Assembly: GCF_028618555.1 (NCBI RefSeq)
Contig: NZ_JAQITD010000002.1
Span: 1 to 64,000, forward strand
Reading direction: 5' to 3'
Length of the DNA: 64,000 nt
Source of the DNA: Bartonella sp. CM31XJBT
GTDB lineage: Bacteria > Pseudomonadota > Alphaproteobacteria > Rhizobiales > Rhizobiaceae
In this document: positions 45,597 to 56,028 of the stretch, one piece after another
Position numbering within the stretch: the first letter of the stretch is position 1
How the letters are laid out: each line of letters begins with the position of its first letter
Notes under the pieces: model-generated
The model's database searches: none
What the model saw: the letters and a program-made list of their open reading frames with translations, nothing else
What the model was told of the DNA's origin: nothing
Program-made: the position numbers and the translations under genes

Positions 45597-46384
45597 AGCA
45601 TCGCACCGAGCCAAATTTCTTGGGTATATGTCAGAGTATCACCTTAACCACACCGATGCGTGCTTGCGGGCAAATCGATATTTCTCACTGGGATTTAGCG
45701 CATAACTATTTGAAGCAGGGCTTGTTACTCGAAGCCTTGCATCAGTTTTCAGTTCGATTCGCCACCGTGGTGGCTAAAAACTCGGATCTCACTTATCGCT
45801 ATCTCCCTGTTATGGTTGAACAGTTTTTCTCTACCGTCCATTTTGATAGCGATCGGTTGCGCGTTGAAGGACATATTGAACGCATTAATGAGGACTGCCG
45901 TATTCACTGTAAGTCCAGCCCATGCGACAATGGCAGGGCCGTTATTGCGCAGGCAATCATCATTGTCAGTAAGGTCTGCTTCCCTAGCTCGTGTTCTGAG
46001 AAAGCCGCTCTTCCATTACTAGGCGATTTATGTAAGATTTCCTCTGTAACCGGAGATTCTTGTACTTTTTCCTTTAATGCGCATCACCCGCTTTTTGAGG
46101 AACATTTTCCCTCCCGCGCCGTATGTCCTGGTTCACTATTGATTGAGATGGTTCTGGCTTTGTCCACGCAGGGTAGGGCGAAAAATATCGCATCTGTTGC
46201 GCTGAAAAAAGTAAAGTTCATTGAAGCAGTTTATCCGGGAGATACCTATCAGTTGACCATTAAACAGGATACAGAGTATGAACCGGATGGCGTTTTTTAT
46301 ATTCATACGGAAACTAAAAAACGAAGCACTTGCAGTAAGTTTTCTATCAAATATAAAAAGGAGGATGCGCCATGTTTAACATAA
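45587..46384 (+). CDS. Double-hotdog FabZ/FabA-like protein
   Basis: 265 residues. The C-terminal half is a hotdog dehydratase domain: HPLFEEHFPSRAVCPGSLLI has the FabZ-type histidine (HF) and the PGxLxxE glutamate (E of IEM). The N-terminal half looks like a second, degenerate hotdog. It probably acts on an acyl thioester. Coupled to the membrane gene downstream (13-nt overlap). Codon and base use differ from core genes nearby, fitting horizontal transfer. Confidence 0.7.
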   Translation: MAIKHRTEPNFLGICQSITLTTPMRACGQIDISHWDLAHNYLKQGLLLEALHQFSVRFATVVAKNSDLTYRYLPVMVEQFFSTVHFDSDRLRVEGHIERINEDCRIHCKSSPCDNGRAVIAQAIIIVSKVCFPSSCSEKAALPLLGDLCKISSVTGDSCTFSFNAHHPLFEEHFPSRAVCPGSLLIEMVLALSTQGRAKNIASVALKKVKFIEAVYPGDTYQLTIKQDTEYEPDGVFYIHTETKKRSTCSKFSIKYKKEDAPCLT

Positions 46385-46929
46385 TAATCTCTTTTATTCC
46401 GTGGAGTATTTACTCCTGGGTTATCAATGGAAACTTTTTAACTCTGGTCGAACGCTCTCTCATCTTAACTGTGATTTTATTGTTCATTATTGCTGTGAAT
46501 ATTAAAATTGTCCGGCAGGGAGAACCCGTGATGATTACTAACATTCTGACAGTTATTGTCCTGTTTGTTAATTATTTCGCTGGATGGTCTACACTTTTAC
46601 TGAACTACCCCACAGTTTTTTGCTATCTGTCACTTGCTCTGGTTTCATTGATTAGCTTGCTGGTAAAGAAACCCTTTACCATTTTTTATGTCAGTGCTGG
46701 TGTTTCTGAAGAAAAACGCAAACATATCCTATTTTATCTCATCAATAAATATATTACATGGATTTGGGTAATCATCTTTTTTGCCAATGGCCTTCTAGTG
46801 GCTTTTTTTACATGGACCCCGCAGATTTGGTTGGTCACTATGGGTTTAATTTGTACTGGTATTCTTTTTTCTAAATATCTTCCTAACATCATGCAATATT
46901 TTTATCGCATCAAACATCATGGAGCATAA
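46372..46929 (+). CDS. Polytopic membrane protein, unknown
   Basis: 185 residues with five or six membrane helices. The motif LLVKKPFTIFYVSAGV followed by FYLINKYITWIWVIIFFANG resembles a family of small bacterial membrane proteins with a KPFTxxYA signature. GGAGG ribosome site inside the previous gene. Function unknown; an operon role with the hotdog protein is likely. Confidence 0.6.
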   Translation: MFNIIISFIPWSIYSWVINGNFLTLVERSLILTVILLFIIAVNIKIVRQGEPVMITNILTVIVLFVNYFAGWSTLLLNYPTVFCYLSLALVSLISLLVKKPFTIFYVSAGVSEEKRKHILFYLINKYITWIWVIIFFANGLLVAFFTWTPQIWLVTMGLICTGILFSKYLPNIMQYFYRIKHHGA

Positions 46930-46930
46930 T

Positions 46931-47434
46931 ATGTCATTGTTTAACATTCTGACCGGAACCCCTTTATGGGCTTGGATTTTGCTTATTTTTCTCATTGCGA
47001 GGGGAATAATCGCATTGAAAGATAGGGAAACGAAGGTTTACCGCCTTTTTCTCTTGCCGTTAGTCTTTCTTTTTTTGGGCGCAAGCGATGTGATTAACCA
47101 GCTGGCCTTCCCACGCTGGGGAGCAATCGCAATGTTGGCAGGGCTGATGATCGGCTTTGGCGTTGGCTGGTTGCTCTGGCGTGCTACTGCGCGTTTAAAA
47201 ATCAAAGAGGGAACGGATTTAATTATTCGGCATGGTACGCCGTTGACGCTGATATTTATTCTTATCGCTTTTGTCATCAAATTCACATTGATTGTTTTTC
47301 TCAATATTGAACCTGATTTGAAATATGCATTTGATTTTAATCTTCTTTTTGGTCTTTTAAGTGGGTTCACTGATGGTGTGTTTTGGGGCGGCACATTAAA
47401 TTTATATATAGCATTTCGAAAGAATCCAAATTAG
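46931..47434 (+). CDS. DUF6622-like membrane protein, unknown
   Basis: 167 residues from the ATG at 46931 (GGAG upstream), two bases after the previous stop. Five membrane helices; the start FNILTGTPLWAWILLIFLIA and the segment FPRWGAIAMLAGLMIGFGVG are typical of this small family. Third gene of the operon. Confidence 0.6.
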   Translation: MSLFNILTGTPLWAWILLIFLIARGIIALKDRETKVYRLFLLPLVFLFLGASDVINQLAFPRWGAIAMLAGLMIGFGVGWLLWRATARLKIKEGTDLIIRHGTPLTLIFILIAFVIKFTLIVFLNIEPDLKYAFDFNLLFGLLSGFTDGVFWGGTLNLYIAFRKNPN

Positions 47435-47454
47435 TTCCTATATCCTTAGCTGTT

Positions 47455-47489
47455 GATGCTTCTGTCAAGTATTATGATACAGAAGCGTC
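47455..47489 (+). terminator. Stem-loop after the hotdog/membrane operon
   Basis: GATGCTTCTGT (47455-47465) and ACAGAAGCGTC (47479-47489), 11 bp with one G-U pair. The T-run is weak. Confidence 0.55.
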
Positions 47490-49149
47490 CGCTATTTTAC
47501 GTTGAAACTGCGGCTGCTATACGACTAAGTGGCCTTACGCCTGAGTATGCAAGAGCGGCAGAGTTTGTACAGTCTACGCCATAATATGTGGAGCACTCTT
47601 GCGGGAATGAGTGCATTATTATTGCGATATACATGTAACCCTCTAGCTAATATTATATTAGTAAGGCTGTTTTTTGAAGCCGCTTGTAATTACGGTGTGT
47701 TTTTAAAGAGAACGTTCTAACCGATGTATCGCTTGCAGTACCATTTCTCTTTATAAGACTATTATCATTTCTTTTAGAAATCTGCACTTCTCACCTTTTT
47801 TTGCGTATGATCGATAACGTAGTTAAGATCCTTGAGATAGTGAATTTTTATCTCTTTTGCTAAAAATGCCCAAACCATCTTATTTAGTCGAGACTTTGTT
47901 TAAGAAGGGATCTTCTAAATTTATTTTTTCAATAGGATATAAATTTCTCGTTTTGGGTGCGCGGTAAACTTATAGCAGCAATAAGCTTAGGTTTATTGGT
48001 TCTAAGCGTGGAGGGAGTTGAGCTATCCAATGCAAAAGAATAAATTGCACTTTGGTCTGACTTTGTGAACACACACTATTTTTTGGACTAATCGAGGAAA
48101 TAGAACATTCATGTGTTGAGAGGATTAGACAATGAGTTGTAAACAATTAGAGCAAGAAATAGCCACAGTAAAGTATACGTCAATGTAGGAGCCCAAAGCC
48201 TTATGGCACACTTATTTCAGTGACGATTATTTAGGACAAACGCATCATGTGCTTGTGGTGCCAAAAGGCTATCAATGAGGGCAAGATTTACAAAAGCTTG
48301 AAAGTTATTGCCAAGCATATTACCGGCATCAATTGGAATAGCCATTTGTTTTTTGGCCTTGTAAGGCGGGGATGAGAGGATGACAGGGGACAAGAAAGGT
48401 GCTTAAACAAGCGATAAAACCAATACGCGGCGCTATATATAGACGTAAAACCGAAGAAGGTTTAAAGCAAGAGTTTAACTAACGGGACGACAAAAAGAAG
48501 CAGACGAAAGCTTTGTTAAAGCTTACCGTCATGAAGGTTGGCAATTAATACCAACGTTGCTGATAATGTAAAAATCATGCCGCAATATATTTAAGGAGCG
48601 AGTGCAAGAGATTAATACATTCCTATGGCAGATTGTAAAAGCATGGTTTGTACATGAGCCTAATTATATGATTGATAAGGCAATACAAATCACTCAGGGA
48701 CAAAATGATAAGAGCTATATTTTATTATGAATCTGACACACAGTATAAAACCTATAAAGGCAAAGCGTTTTATGGCATGGGAAGGATTTTCAGCCTGCTG
48801 GTGGGCGTTTGAGGGTGTTTTTATTTTACCTTCCGTAAAAGGTATTTTAGCAAATCTTGCTTGTGCGGACAAGGGAAAACTAGAAGTGGATGCTGACATA
48901 ATCCCTTGTGAAATGGTTTTTATTGCGTCGAAATAAATGATGAAGAAATTTATGTTTTCGTTGGCAGTGATAGTACTTGGATGTGCTTGTGCCAATTGAT
49001 AAGCTTATTGATAATATTTGTAAGTGCCATAATAGCACACAAGAAAAAATATAAAATCGCTGTCTTTATTATGCCAAACAGCGGCTAATTTAGAGCGCGA
49101 AATTATTGCTTTTGCAAAGTAAATCAAAGAAAAGCAAAATGATCAAAAT
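47490..49149. other. Decayed region before the type III restriction system
   Basis: About 1.66 kb of broken reading frames on the plus strand. Protein-like fragments such as LWHTYFSDDYLGQTHHVLVV (near 48205) and TGRQKEADESFVKAYRHEGW (near 48485) are interrupted by stops and frame changes. I cannot name the original genes. A 69-codon ORF at 48727-48936 is open but unsupported. Confidence 0.45.
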
Positions 49150-49344
49150 GTGGTAATGCGAATTTATTTAGCTGACTTGCGTAAGCAAAAAGAAATAAAA
49201 CAAGCACAAGAAACTTTAAAAAATAAAGAGAACAGCTTATACGACATTTTTCATGAAAGTAAATTTGCAGAGGATATAGAAATAAATAGGATAAAAGGAA
49301 TTGCGACGTACAAAAGAAATATTCATAGACATATTTTATACTAA
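49150..49344 (+). CDS. Small helical protein upstream of mod, uncertain
   Basis: 64 codons; charged helical product (ADLRKQKEIKQAQETLKNKE). It ends 21 nt before mod. It could be the tail of a decayed gene rather than an intact one. No family recognised. Confidence 0.3.
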   Translation: MVMRIYLADLRKQKEIKQAQETLKNKENSLYDIFHESKFAEDIEINRIKGIATYKRNIHRHILY

Positions 49345-49365
49345 GCGTAACGGAGAAGCGCAAAG

Positions 49366-51234
49366 ATGAGTATAATAGCGGGTGAAGATAAAATAGAGGG
49401 CATGAGTCAAAGCCCTATTAATCCAGACATAGAAAAGTTAAAAGCAGTCTTTCCGCAATGTTTTGCTGAGGGAAAGCTGGATATAGATCAGCTTCTTAAT
49501 CTATGCGGCGAATATATTGATAATGATTTTGAGAAGTTCAAATTTGAATGGAAGGGCAAAGGAGCAAGTTTAAAGCTTGCGCAAAAGCCTTCACTTGCGA
49601 CATTGCGCCCGAAGCGCGAGGAGAGCGTAAACTTTGATAATACACATAATCTTTATATTAAGGGCGATAATCTTGAAGTGTTAAAACTTATCCAGCGGGC
49701 TTATTTTGGCCAAGTGAAGATGATCTATATAGACCCGCCCTATAATACGGGTAATGATTTTATCTATGATGATGATTTTAAAGACCCATTGGCGCGATAT
49801 AAGGAAGTGACGAGCCAAACGACAAAATCGAACCCTGAGACAATGGGGCGGTTTCACACGGCTTGGCTCAATATGATTTATCCGCGCTTGCGTTTGGCAC
49901 AGACCTTATTGCGTGACGATGGGGTGATTTTTATCTCAATAGATGATCATGAAGTTCATAATTTGCGCAAAGTATGTGATGAAGTGTTTGGCGAAGAGAA
50001 TTTTGTTGCGCAGCTGGTGTGGAGGAAACGCACTGGTGCTAATGATGCGCAAAACAATGTAAGTACAGACCATGATTACATTTTGTGTTATAGTCGCAGG
50101 CACACTGTTTTTAGTGGAGTACAAAAGAGTTTTGCAAATTATACCAACCCCGATAATGACCCGCGCGGGCCTTGGATGGCTGATAATTTGACATGCAATA
50201 AAACAGCATCAGAGCGGCCAAATCTTAATTACCCGATTACTGATCCACAAACGGGTGTAGTTTACCAGTGTAATCCCAATCGTGTATGGGCTTATGAAAA
50301 AGGACGAATGGCAAACATCATCAAAGAAGGCAAGGTGATCTTCCCAAAAAACGGACAAGGTACGCCTACTTATAAACGTCATCAAACAGAAGTTAAATCT
50401 CAAACTAAACCATTTAGTACAATGCTTGAAACAGATATGAATTTTATAGCGACCAAACAATTACGAGAACTTTTAGGCGGCCAATTTTTTGATCATCCCA
50501 AGGGTGTGAGTCTTATAAAGCAATTGATTGAACAGACGACCAGTGACAACGACATCATTTTCGATTTTTTTGCTGGTTCTAGTACAACGGCGCATGCAGT
50601 GATGGCTTTGAATGCTGAAGATGGTGGTAATCGCAAATTCATCATGGTGCAATTGCCTGAATTATGTGATGAAAAGAGCGAAGCCTATAAAACTGGTTAT
50701 AAAACTATCTGCGATATAGGTATTGAACGTATTCGCCGCGCTGGTGCACAAATCAAGCAAAAGCATGAAGCAGAACTCACAAGTGAGCAGCCTCTAGACA
50801 CCGGATTTCGCGTTCTAGAGCTCGATAGTTCCAACTTTTCCATATGGGACGATAGCCCGATTGATCCGAATGCACTTGATGTTAAAGAACAATTGCAAAT
50901 GCGCTTGGATCATATTTTGCAGGGGGTGATTCCCGAGCGCTCTCATCAAGATATTATCTTCGAAATCATACTTAAATATGGTTGGCCACTGGATTTAAAA
51001 ATTTACCCTTTACCAATCAATGGCAAAAAATTCTATTATATAGGCGAGAGCGAAGGCGATGTCTTGGTAATTATAGCCATAGACCCGCCCTTTGAACCCG
51101 AAGATGCGGAAGAGATGATAAAGTATTTGCCCGTAAAAATCGTAGCGCTTGATGCGGCCTTTAAAAGTGATGAGGCGCTTATTAATTGCGACTTTATCTT
51201 TAAAGACAATGAAGTAAGTTTTGATAAAATTTAA
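49366..51234 (+). CDS. mod: Type III restriction-modification methyltransferase (Mod)
   Basis: 622 residues. Beta-class N6-adenine methyltransferase: catalytic motif IV IYIDPPYNTGNDFIYDDDF (about residue 120) and SAM motif I DFFAGSSTTAHAVMAL (about 400). The region between is the target recognition domain. Mod both methylates and provides specificity to the restriction complex. GGAG about 10 nt before the ATG. Confidence 0.93.
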   Translation: MSIIAGEDKIEGMSQSPINPDIEKLKAVFPQCFAEGKLDIDQLLNLCGEYIDNDFEKFKFEWKGKGASLKLAQKPSLATLRPKREESVNFDNTHNLYIKGDNLEVLKLIQRAYFGQVKMIYIDPPYNTGNDFIYDDDFKDPLARYKEVTSQTTKSNPETMGRFHTAWLNMIYPRLRLAQTLLRDDGVIFISIDDHEVHNLRKVCDEVFGEENFVAQLVWRKRTGANDAQNNVSTDHDYILCYSRRHTVFSGVQKSFANYTNPDNDPRGPWMADNLTCNKTASERPNLNYPITDPQTGVVYQCNPNRVWAYEKGRMANIIKEGKVIFPKNGQGTPTYKRHQTEVKSQTKPFSTMLETDMNFIATKQLRELLGGQFFDHPKGVSLIKQLIEQTTSDNDIIFDFFAGSSTTAHAVMALNAEDGGNRKFIMVQLPELCDEKSEAYKTGYKTICDIGIERIRRAGAQIKQKHEAELTSEQPLDTGFRVLELDSSNFSIWDDSPIDPNALDVKEQLQMRLDHILQGVIPERSHQDIIFEIILKYGWPLDLKIYPLPINGKKFYYIGESEGDVLVIIAIDPPFEPEDAEEMIKYLPVKIVALDAAFKSDEALINCDFIFKDNEVSFDKI

Positions 51235-51262
51235 ACTATAGAGAGACGATTGGGGCGGCGAT

Positions 51263-54200
51263 ATGAAACTTAAATTTAAACAACAAGAATTTCAAAATGA
51301 TGCGGTTAAAAGCGTCATTGATTTATTTAAAGGCCAACCACGACGGAATTCTTCTATTTTCTTGCATTCAGAACAAGGACAATTAGCGTTAAATGAATTT
51401 GGTTATGGTAATCAATTATTGATCAGTGATGAAAGCATATTAGCAAATTTACAAGAGGTGCAACAGAACAATAAACTCTTGGCGAGTAAGACGCTAGAGC
51501 AAAAGCAGTTTTCTATTGAGATGGAAACGGGAACAGGCAAAACTTATGTCTATAGCAAGACGATTTTTGAGTTAAATCAACGCTATGGCTTTACCAAATT
51601 TATTATCGTCGTACCAAGTGTTGCTATTCGCGAAGGGGTGTATAAATCACTTCAGGTAACAAGGGAGCATTTTCAAGCAGAGTTTGATAATCTGCCCTAT
51701 CGTTATTTTATTTATAATTCAAAAGATCTTTCGCAAATTCGCCAATTTGCAAGCTCTACCAATATTGAAATTATGATTATCAATATTGATGCATTTAAAA
51801 AAGCAGAAAATATTATCAACCTTCCGCAAGATAAACTGAATGGCGAAAGTGCTATGCGCTATATCCAAGATACAAATCCGATTGTGATCATAGATGAACC
51901 GCAATCGGTGGATAATACAGCAAAAGCGAAGGAGGCTATTGCGAGCCTTAATCCGCTTTGTATTTTCCGCTATAGTGCCACGCATAAAGATGAGATTAAT
52001 CTTTTATATCGTTTAACACCTGTTGATGCTTATAAAAAAGGACTGGTAAAGCAAATTTGTGTTTCTTCTAATCAGATAGAGCAAAATTTTAACCGTCCCT
52101 ATATTGCCTTGAAATCCGTATCTCACAAACATGGCTTTAAGGCGCGCTTAGAGTTGGATATTGCGGGAAAGAATGGCACTGTGAGCCGCAAAACAGTTAC
52201 AGTGAGACAAGGCGATGATCTGTATCGCGTTACGGGCGGGCGTGAGCTTTATAGGGGTTATATTGTTTCGGGTATCAATTGCATGGCGGGGGATGAAGCT
52301 GTTGAGTTTTCTGATACTGAAATTGTCAAATTTGGCCACGCCCTTGGTGATGTGAATACAATAGAGCTTAAACGCGCGCAAATTTATCGCACTATAGAAA
52401 CACATTTAGATAAAGAATTGCGGCTTGCGCCTTTAGGGATTAAAGTTTTATCACTTTTTTTTATTGATGAGGTGGCTAAATATCGTAGCTCTGATGAAGA
52501 GCCAGCACTTTATGAGCGTATGTTTGAAGAATGTTATGAAGAGCTGTTGGCGAAAAAGAAATATGCCTCCTTGCGAACTAAGTTTGCACAAAATGTTCGA
52601 AACGTGCACGGCGGTTATTTCTCGCAAGACAAAAAAGGCGTCTATAAGGATACAAAGGGCGACAGCCAAGCTGATGATGACACTTATAACACGATTATGC
52701 GTGATAAGGAGTGGTTATTATCTTTTGCATGCCCCTTGCGTTTTATCTTTTCGCATTCGGCCTTGAGAGAAGGCTGGGATAATCCGAATGTGTTTCAAGT
52801 GTGTATGTTGATTGAGCAAAAATCGAATTTTACCGTACGGCAAAAGATTGGTCGCGGTTTGCGCTTGTGCGTAAACCAACACGGTGAACAGGTAGAAGAT
52901 AAAGATATAAATGTGCTGCATGTCATGGTGAATGAAAGCTTTGCTGAGTTTGTGAGTACATTGCAAAAAGAATTAGAGGCGGATATTGGTTATAAACTTG
53001 GTACATTGCAGATGGAGCATTTGGTTGGCCGTATTTATGAAGATGTAAAATATGTGGCCGCTAAAGTGGAAGTATCGCAAGCACAAAAAATTGTTAAAAT
53101 ACTTGTTGCAAAAGATTTTATTGATGAGGCAGGTGTCGTTAAAGTAGATCAAGATTTAGTAGCGAGCGAATTTGATGCTATAGGGGCGGAGGAAATGCCA
53201 CGCGAATTGCGTCAAGAAATTGTGAAAAAAACTGATGCGGGCGCGCTTATTAATGTTGAGACGCTGCAAGATCTGATTTATATGACAACTGTGACAGAAA
53301 CAAAAATTCTGTCTTCGCAAGAGGCTGCTGATATATTGGTTGAGTTGCGTGAAAAAGCCTTGCTTACATCAGCAGGAAAAATCACAGATACATTAAAAGC
53401 GCAATGGGCGACTGGGACGTTAGATTTAAGTGAACGTTTTAGTAAAGGGCAGAAGCAGGCTGTGCTGCAGGCGCTAGAAGCGAGCCAAGCCATGCCGATT
53501 ATTCGTAATGCTACGCGCGAGGTGCGGGTTAAGCTTAAAAAGCAAACAGTGGCTTCACCAGAGTTTTTGGCCTTGTGGGAAAAGATCAATAAAAAGACCA
53601 CTTATCGTGCAAAGCTTGATCGCACAGAGTTTGTTGCCAAAGCAGTGGATGCAGTGGAAAAAATGGCGCCAGTTGCGCCCGCGCATTTGGTTTATCAGAC
53701 AGCAGAGATAGAACTGGATAGTGCTGGTGTGACCTATGAAGAGCAGTTATTAAAGCAGAGTGCGCTTGATTATAGTTTTTGTGCACTGCCGAACATTGTA
53801 CATTATTTGACCTTAAAGCTGAAATTAACCACAAAGACAATTATTGGTATTTTGACCAAGAGTGGCCGTGAGCATGAGTTTGTAAAAAATCCACAAGCTT
53901 TTTTAGAGCGCATAGAAGAAATACTCAATAAAACCCATGTTAATCTTACAATTGATGGCATTAAATATTTAAAGCTGGTCGGGCAAGAATATAGTGTGCA
54001 AGAGCTTTTTACCAGTGAAGAGCTTGTGGCAAATTTAGAGCGTACAGCTGTTGTGAGTGAGAAGAGTGTGTATGATCATGTGGTTTATGAAAGCAGTGTG
54101 GAGAAAGAGTTTGCACAAAGTCTTGAAAATGATCCTGAAGTCAGATTGTTTTTTAAACTACCAAGAAGTTTTAAAATAGCCACTCCCATTGGTTCTTATA

Positions 54201-54460
54201 CGCCTGATTGGGCAGTTTTTTTAGAGCGAGATGGCGAACAAAAGCTTTACTTTGTGCTGGAGACAAAAGGGGCAAATAGCGAGTTTGATTTGCGACTTAA
54301 AGAAATACTGAAGATTAAATGCGGCAAAGCGCATTTTGCTGCACTGCAAACGAGCGTTGCGTTTAACGACCAGCCGGTGATAAATTGGCGTGAATATAAG
54401 CGTACTTTGCCCGAAGGGGCGCATGAGTTTCCAAGTGCTGCGGTGGTTGTTACAGAATGA
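51263..54460 (+). CDS. res: Type III restriction enzyme (Res)
   Basis: 1065 residues, full length. SF2 helicase motifs: Walker A METGTGKTYVYSKTIF, DEPQ box IVIIDEPQSVDN, LREGWDNPNVFQVCML and RQKIGRGLRLCVN. The C-terminal PD-ExK nuclease has TPDWAVFLERD and LYFVLETKGA. It cleaves DNA in complex with Mod after ATP-driven movement. It begins 28 nt after mod and looks intact. Confidence 0.93.
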   Translation: MKLKFKQQEFQNDAVKSVIDLFKGQPRRNSSIFLHSEQGQLALNEFGYGNQLLISDESILANLQEVQQNNKLLASKTLEQKQFSIEMETGTGKTYVYSKTIFELNQRYGFTKFIIVVPSVAIREGVYKSLQVTREHFQAEFDNLPYRYFIYNSKDLSQIRQFASSTNIEIMIINIDAFKKAENIINLPQDKLNGESAMRYIQDTNPIVIIDEPQSVDNTAKAKEAIASLNPLCIFRYSATHKDEINLLYRLTPVDAYKKGLVKQICVSSNQIEQNFNRPYIALKSVSHKHGFKARLELDIAGKNGTVSRKTVTVRQGDDLYRVTGGRELYRGYIVSGINCMAGDEAVEFSDTEIVKFGHALGDVNTIELKRAQIYRTIETHLDKELRLAPLGIKVLSLFFIDEVAKYRSSDEEPALYERMFEECYEELLAKKKYASLRTKFAQNVRNVHGGYFSQDKKGVYKDTKGDSQADDDTYNTIMRDKEWLLSFACPLRFIFSHSALREGWDNPNVFQVCMLIEQKSNFTVRQKIGRGLRLCVNQHGEQVEDKDINVLHVMVNESFAEFVSTLQKELEADIGYKLGTLQMEHLVGRIYEDVKYVAAKVEVSQAQKIVKILVAKDFIDEAGVVKVDQDLVASEFDAIGAEEMPRELRQEIVKKTDAGALINVETLQDLIYMTTVTETKILSSQEAADILVELREKALLTSAGKITDTLKAQWATGTLDLSERFSKGQKQAVLQALEASQAMPIIRNATREVRVKLKKQTVASPEFLALWEKINKKTTYRAKLDRTEFVAKAVDAVEKMAPVAPAHLVYQTAEIELDSAGVTYEEQLLKQSALDYSFCALPNIVHYLTLKLKLTTKTIIGILTKSGREHEFVKNPQAFLERIEEILNKTHVNLTIDGIKYLKLVGQEYSVQELFTSEELVANLERTAVVSEKSVYDHVVYESSVEKEFAQSLENDPEVRLFFKLPRSFKIATPIGSYTPDWAVFLERDGEQKLYFVLETKGANSEFDLRLKEILKIKCGKAHFAALQTSVAFNDQPVINWREYKRTLPEGAHEFPSAAVVVTE

Positions 54461-54592
54461 TTGGAGCATGAAATACTTAAGGGGGAGGGGAGAAAAGCTT
54501 TTTATATCAAAATAATAAATTGATAAAAGGTAGTTATAATGTACACTTCATGTTGAATTTAATTGTTTTCATTTAATACAGGAGGTAAAGTT

Positions 54593-54634
54593 ATGAAAAC
54601 TAAAGATATGTATAAACCACTGAAAAAAAATTAA
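54593..54634 (+). CDS. Tiny ORF with strong ribosome site; possible peptide precursor
   Basis: MKTKDMYKPLKKN, 13 residues ending in asparagine, with AGGAGG spaced 7 nt from the ATG, the best ribosome site in the island. It is followed by a 12-bp hairpin and an MFS exporter. Short Asn-ending peptides before a hairpin and an exporter are the layout of microcin C-type operons, but no mccB (ThiF-like) gene is visible. Alternatively, deletion of one A in the A8 run (54623-54630) would give a 32-residue protein ending KARASEQKMAA, so a frameshifted small gene is equally possible. Confidence 0.4.
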   Translation: MKTKDMYKPLKKN

Positions 54635-54722
54635 ACGGGTTGATGTTGCTGCGCTCAAAGCCCGAGCAAGTGAGCAGAAAATGGCTGCTTGAGGCGCTTC
54701 TATGAATTGAAGTTTTAAAATA

Positions 54723-54758
54723 TATAAAGCTGGCGGCAAAAAAGCTGCCAGCTTTATA
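54723..54758 (+). terminator. 12-bp perfect hairpin between the tiny ORF and the MFS gene
   Basis: TATAAAGCTGGC (54723-54734) and GCCAGCTTTATA (54747-54758), 12-nt loop, then GCTTTTGG. A likely terminator or attenuator that limits transcription into the exporter. Confidence 0.7.
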
Positions 54759-54774
54759 GCTTTTGGATATATTA

Positions 54775-56025
54775 ATGACGATAGATTATGAAGTTAAAAA
54801 GTTGCTCTATGGCTGTGGGGCAATGAGCGGGGTTCGGTTGATTACAGGTTCCTTCCATGCTTTTTTTTTCTTGTCTATGGGCGTTAGTATAGCACAGTTA
54901 GCCTTATTGCAAATTGTGTTTAGCGCGGCTATTTGTATTTTTGAAGTGCCTTGTGGGATTTTAGGAGATAAAATTGGCGTTAAAAAAAATGTTATCTTAT
55001 CATGTTTCTTTTTTTCGCTCTTTTTCTTTTTATGTATCTACGCGCCTAATCTTTCTGTCTTAATTCCGGCAGAAATTATTTATGCTTTAGGCTTTGCTTT
55101 ATGCTCTGGCGCTGATAGTACATGGATTAAAGGCTTAATCGATAGCGGTGGTTACAAGGGTAGTTTGATCTACCACCAAGTAAATGCCTATAAACGGGAA
55201 CTAACGGCATTCATGAATATGGTTGCTGGTGCGCTAGGTGTTCTTATTGTTTTGTGTATGGATAATTATCAGTCGGCATATTATTTTTGTTCTTTCGGGT
55301 TTCTCGTGCTTGTATTCTTGTTTAGTCGGGTGACGGGGATAGCTATTGCATCCGTTTCGGGTAGTCAGTCAATAGACTCGGGTTCTTTGTTGCATGCAAC
55401 AGAAGCTTTTACTTATTTAGTTACCTCAAAAATCGGATTATATTATATATTGATATGTGGTTTTATTGTTGCTGCATTGCAGCCAATATTTCATTTTTGG
55501 CAACCTTTTATTTTGGGACAAACAGGAGTATTAGACAATGCAACAGGAAAGACTAAAATTCTTATTCTTGGCCTGTGCTTTGTGTCTTATACTCTCGTAA
55601 AATACTTATTTAATCGCTTTGTAATTAAATATCTTATGCAAAAATATGCTCCTATGGCGATAACTTTGTGCTCACTCGTCCTAAGTGCTGTTGTTATGCT
55701 TGCTCTGCTTCTCGTTGCAAACAGTTGGGCTCCTATTATTTTATTCACCGTATTTCACAGTTTTTTTTCTGTTCCTATGACGCAGTTTGAAGCAGAGTTT
55801 TTTAAACATATTCAACAAAAGAATGCAAATACGGTTTTATCCATTGTTAGTTTTCTTGCGCGTATTTTTGGTATTTTAGCGCTTGTGCTGATTGGTTGGT
55901 TGGCAAATAATGTTTGTATAGAAGCAGCTTTTTGTTTTGCCTTGGTTTGTATATGTTTAATTATCCCGCTTAATTTGGCTTGGCTTTATACTGATAAAAA
56001 GTTAATAAAAGACGAGGAGGTTTGA
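54775..56025 (+). CDS. MFS exporter 1
   Basis: 416 residues from the ATG at 54775. Twelve hydrophobic helices; the MFS loop 2-3 signature is visible (FEVPCGILGDKIGVKKNVIL). Family members export drugs, siderophores or peptides. Weak ribosome site, and it lies 16 nt after the hairpin, so expression probably depends on read-through. Confidence 0.85.
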   Translation: MTIDYEVKKLLYGCGAMSGVRLITGSFHAFFFLSMGVSIAQLALLQIVFSAAICIFEVPCGILGDKIGVKKNVILSCFFFSLFFFLCIYAPNLSVLIPAEIIYALGFALCSGADSTWIKGLIDSGGYKGSLIYHQVNAYKRELTAFMNMVAGALGVLIVLCMDNYQSAYYFCSFGFLVLVFLFSRVTGIAIASVSGSQSIDSGSLLHATEAFTYLVTSKIGLYYILICGFIVAALQPIFHFWQPFILGQTGVLDNATGKTKILILGLCFVSYTLVKYLFNRFVIKYLMQKYAPMAITLCSLVLSAVVMLALLLVANSWAPIILFTVFHSFFSVPMTQFEAEFFKHIQQKNANTVLSIVSFLARIFGILALVLIGWLANNVCIEAAFCFALVCICLIIPLNLAWLYTDKKLIKDEEV

Positions 56026-56028
56026 AAG

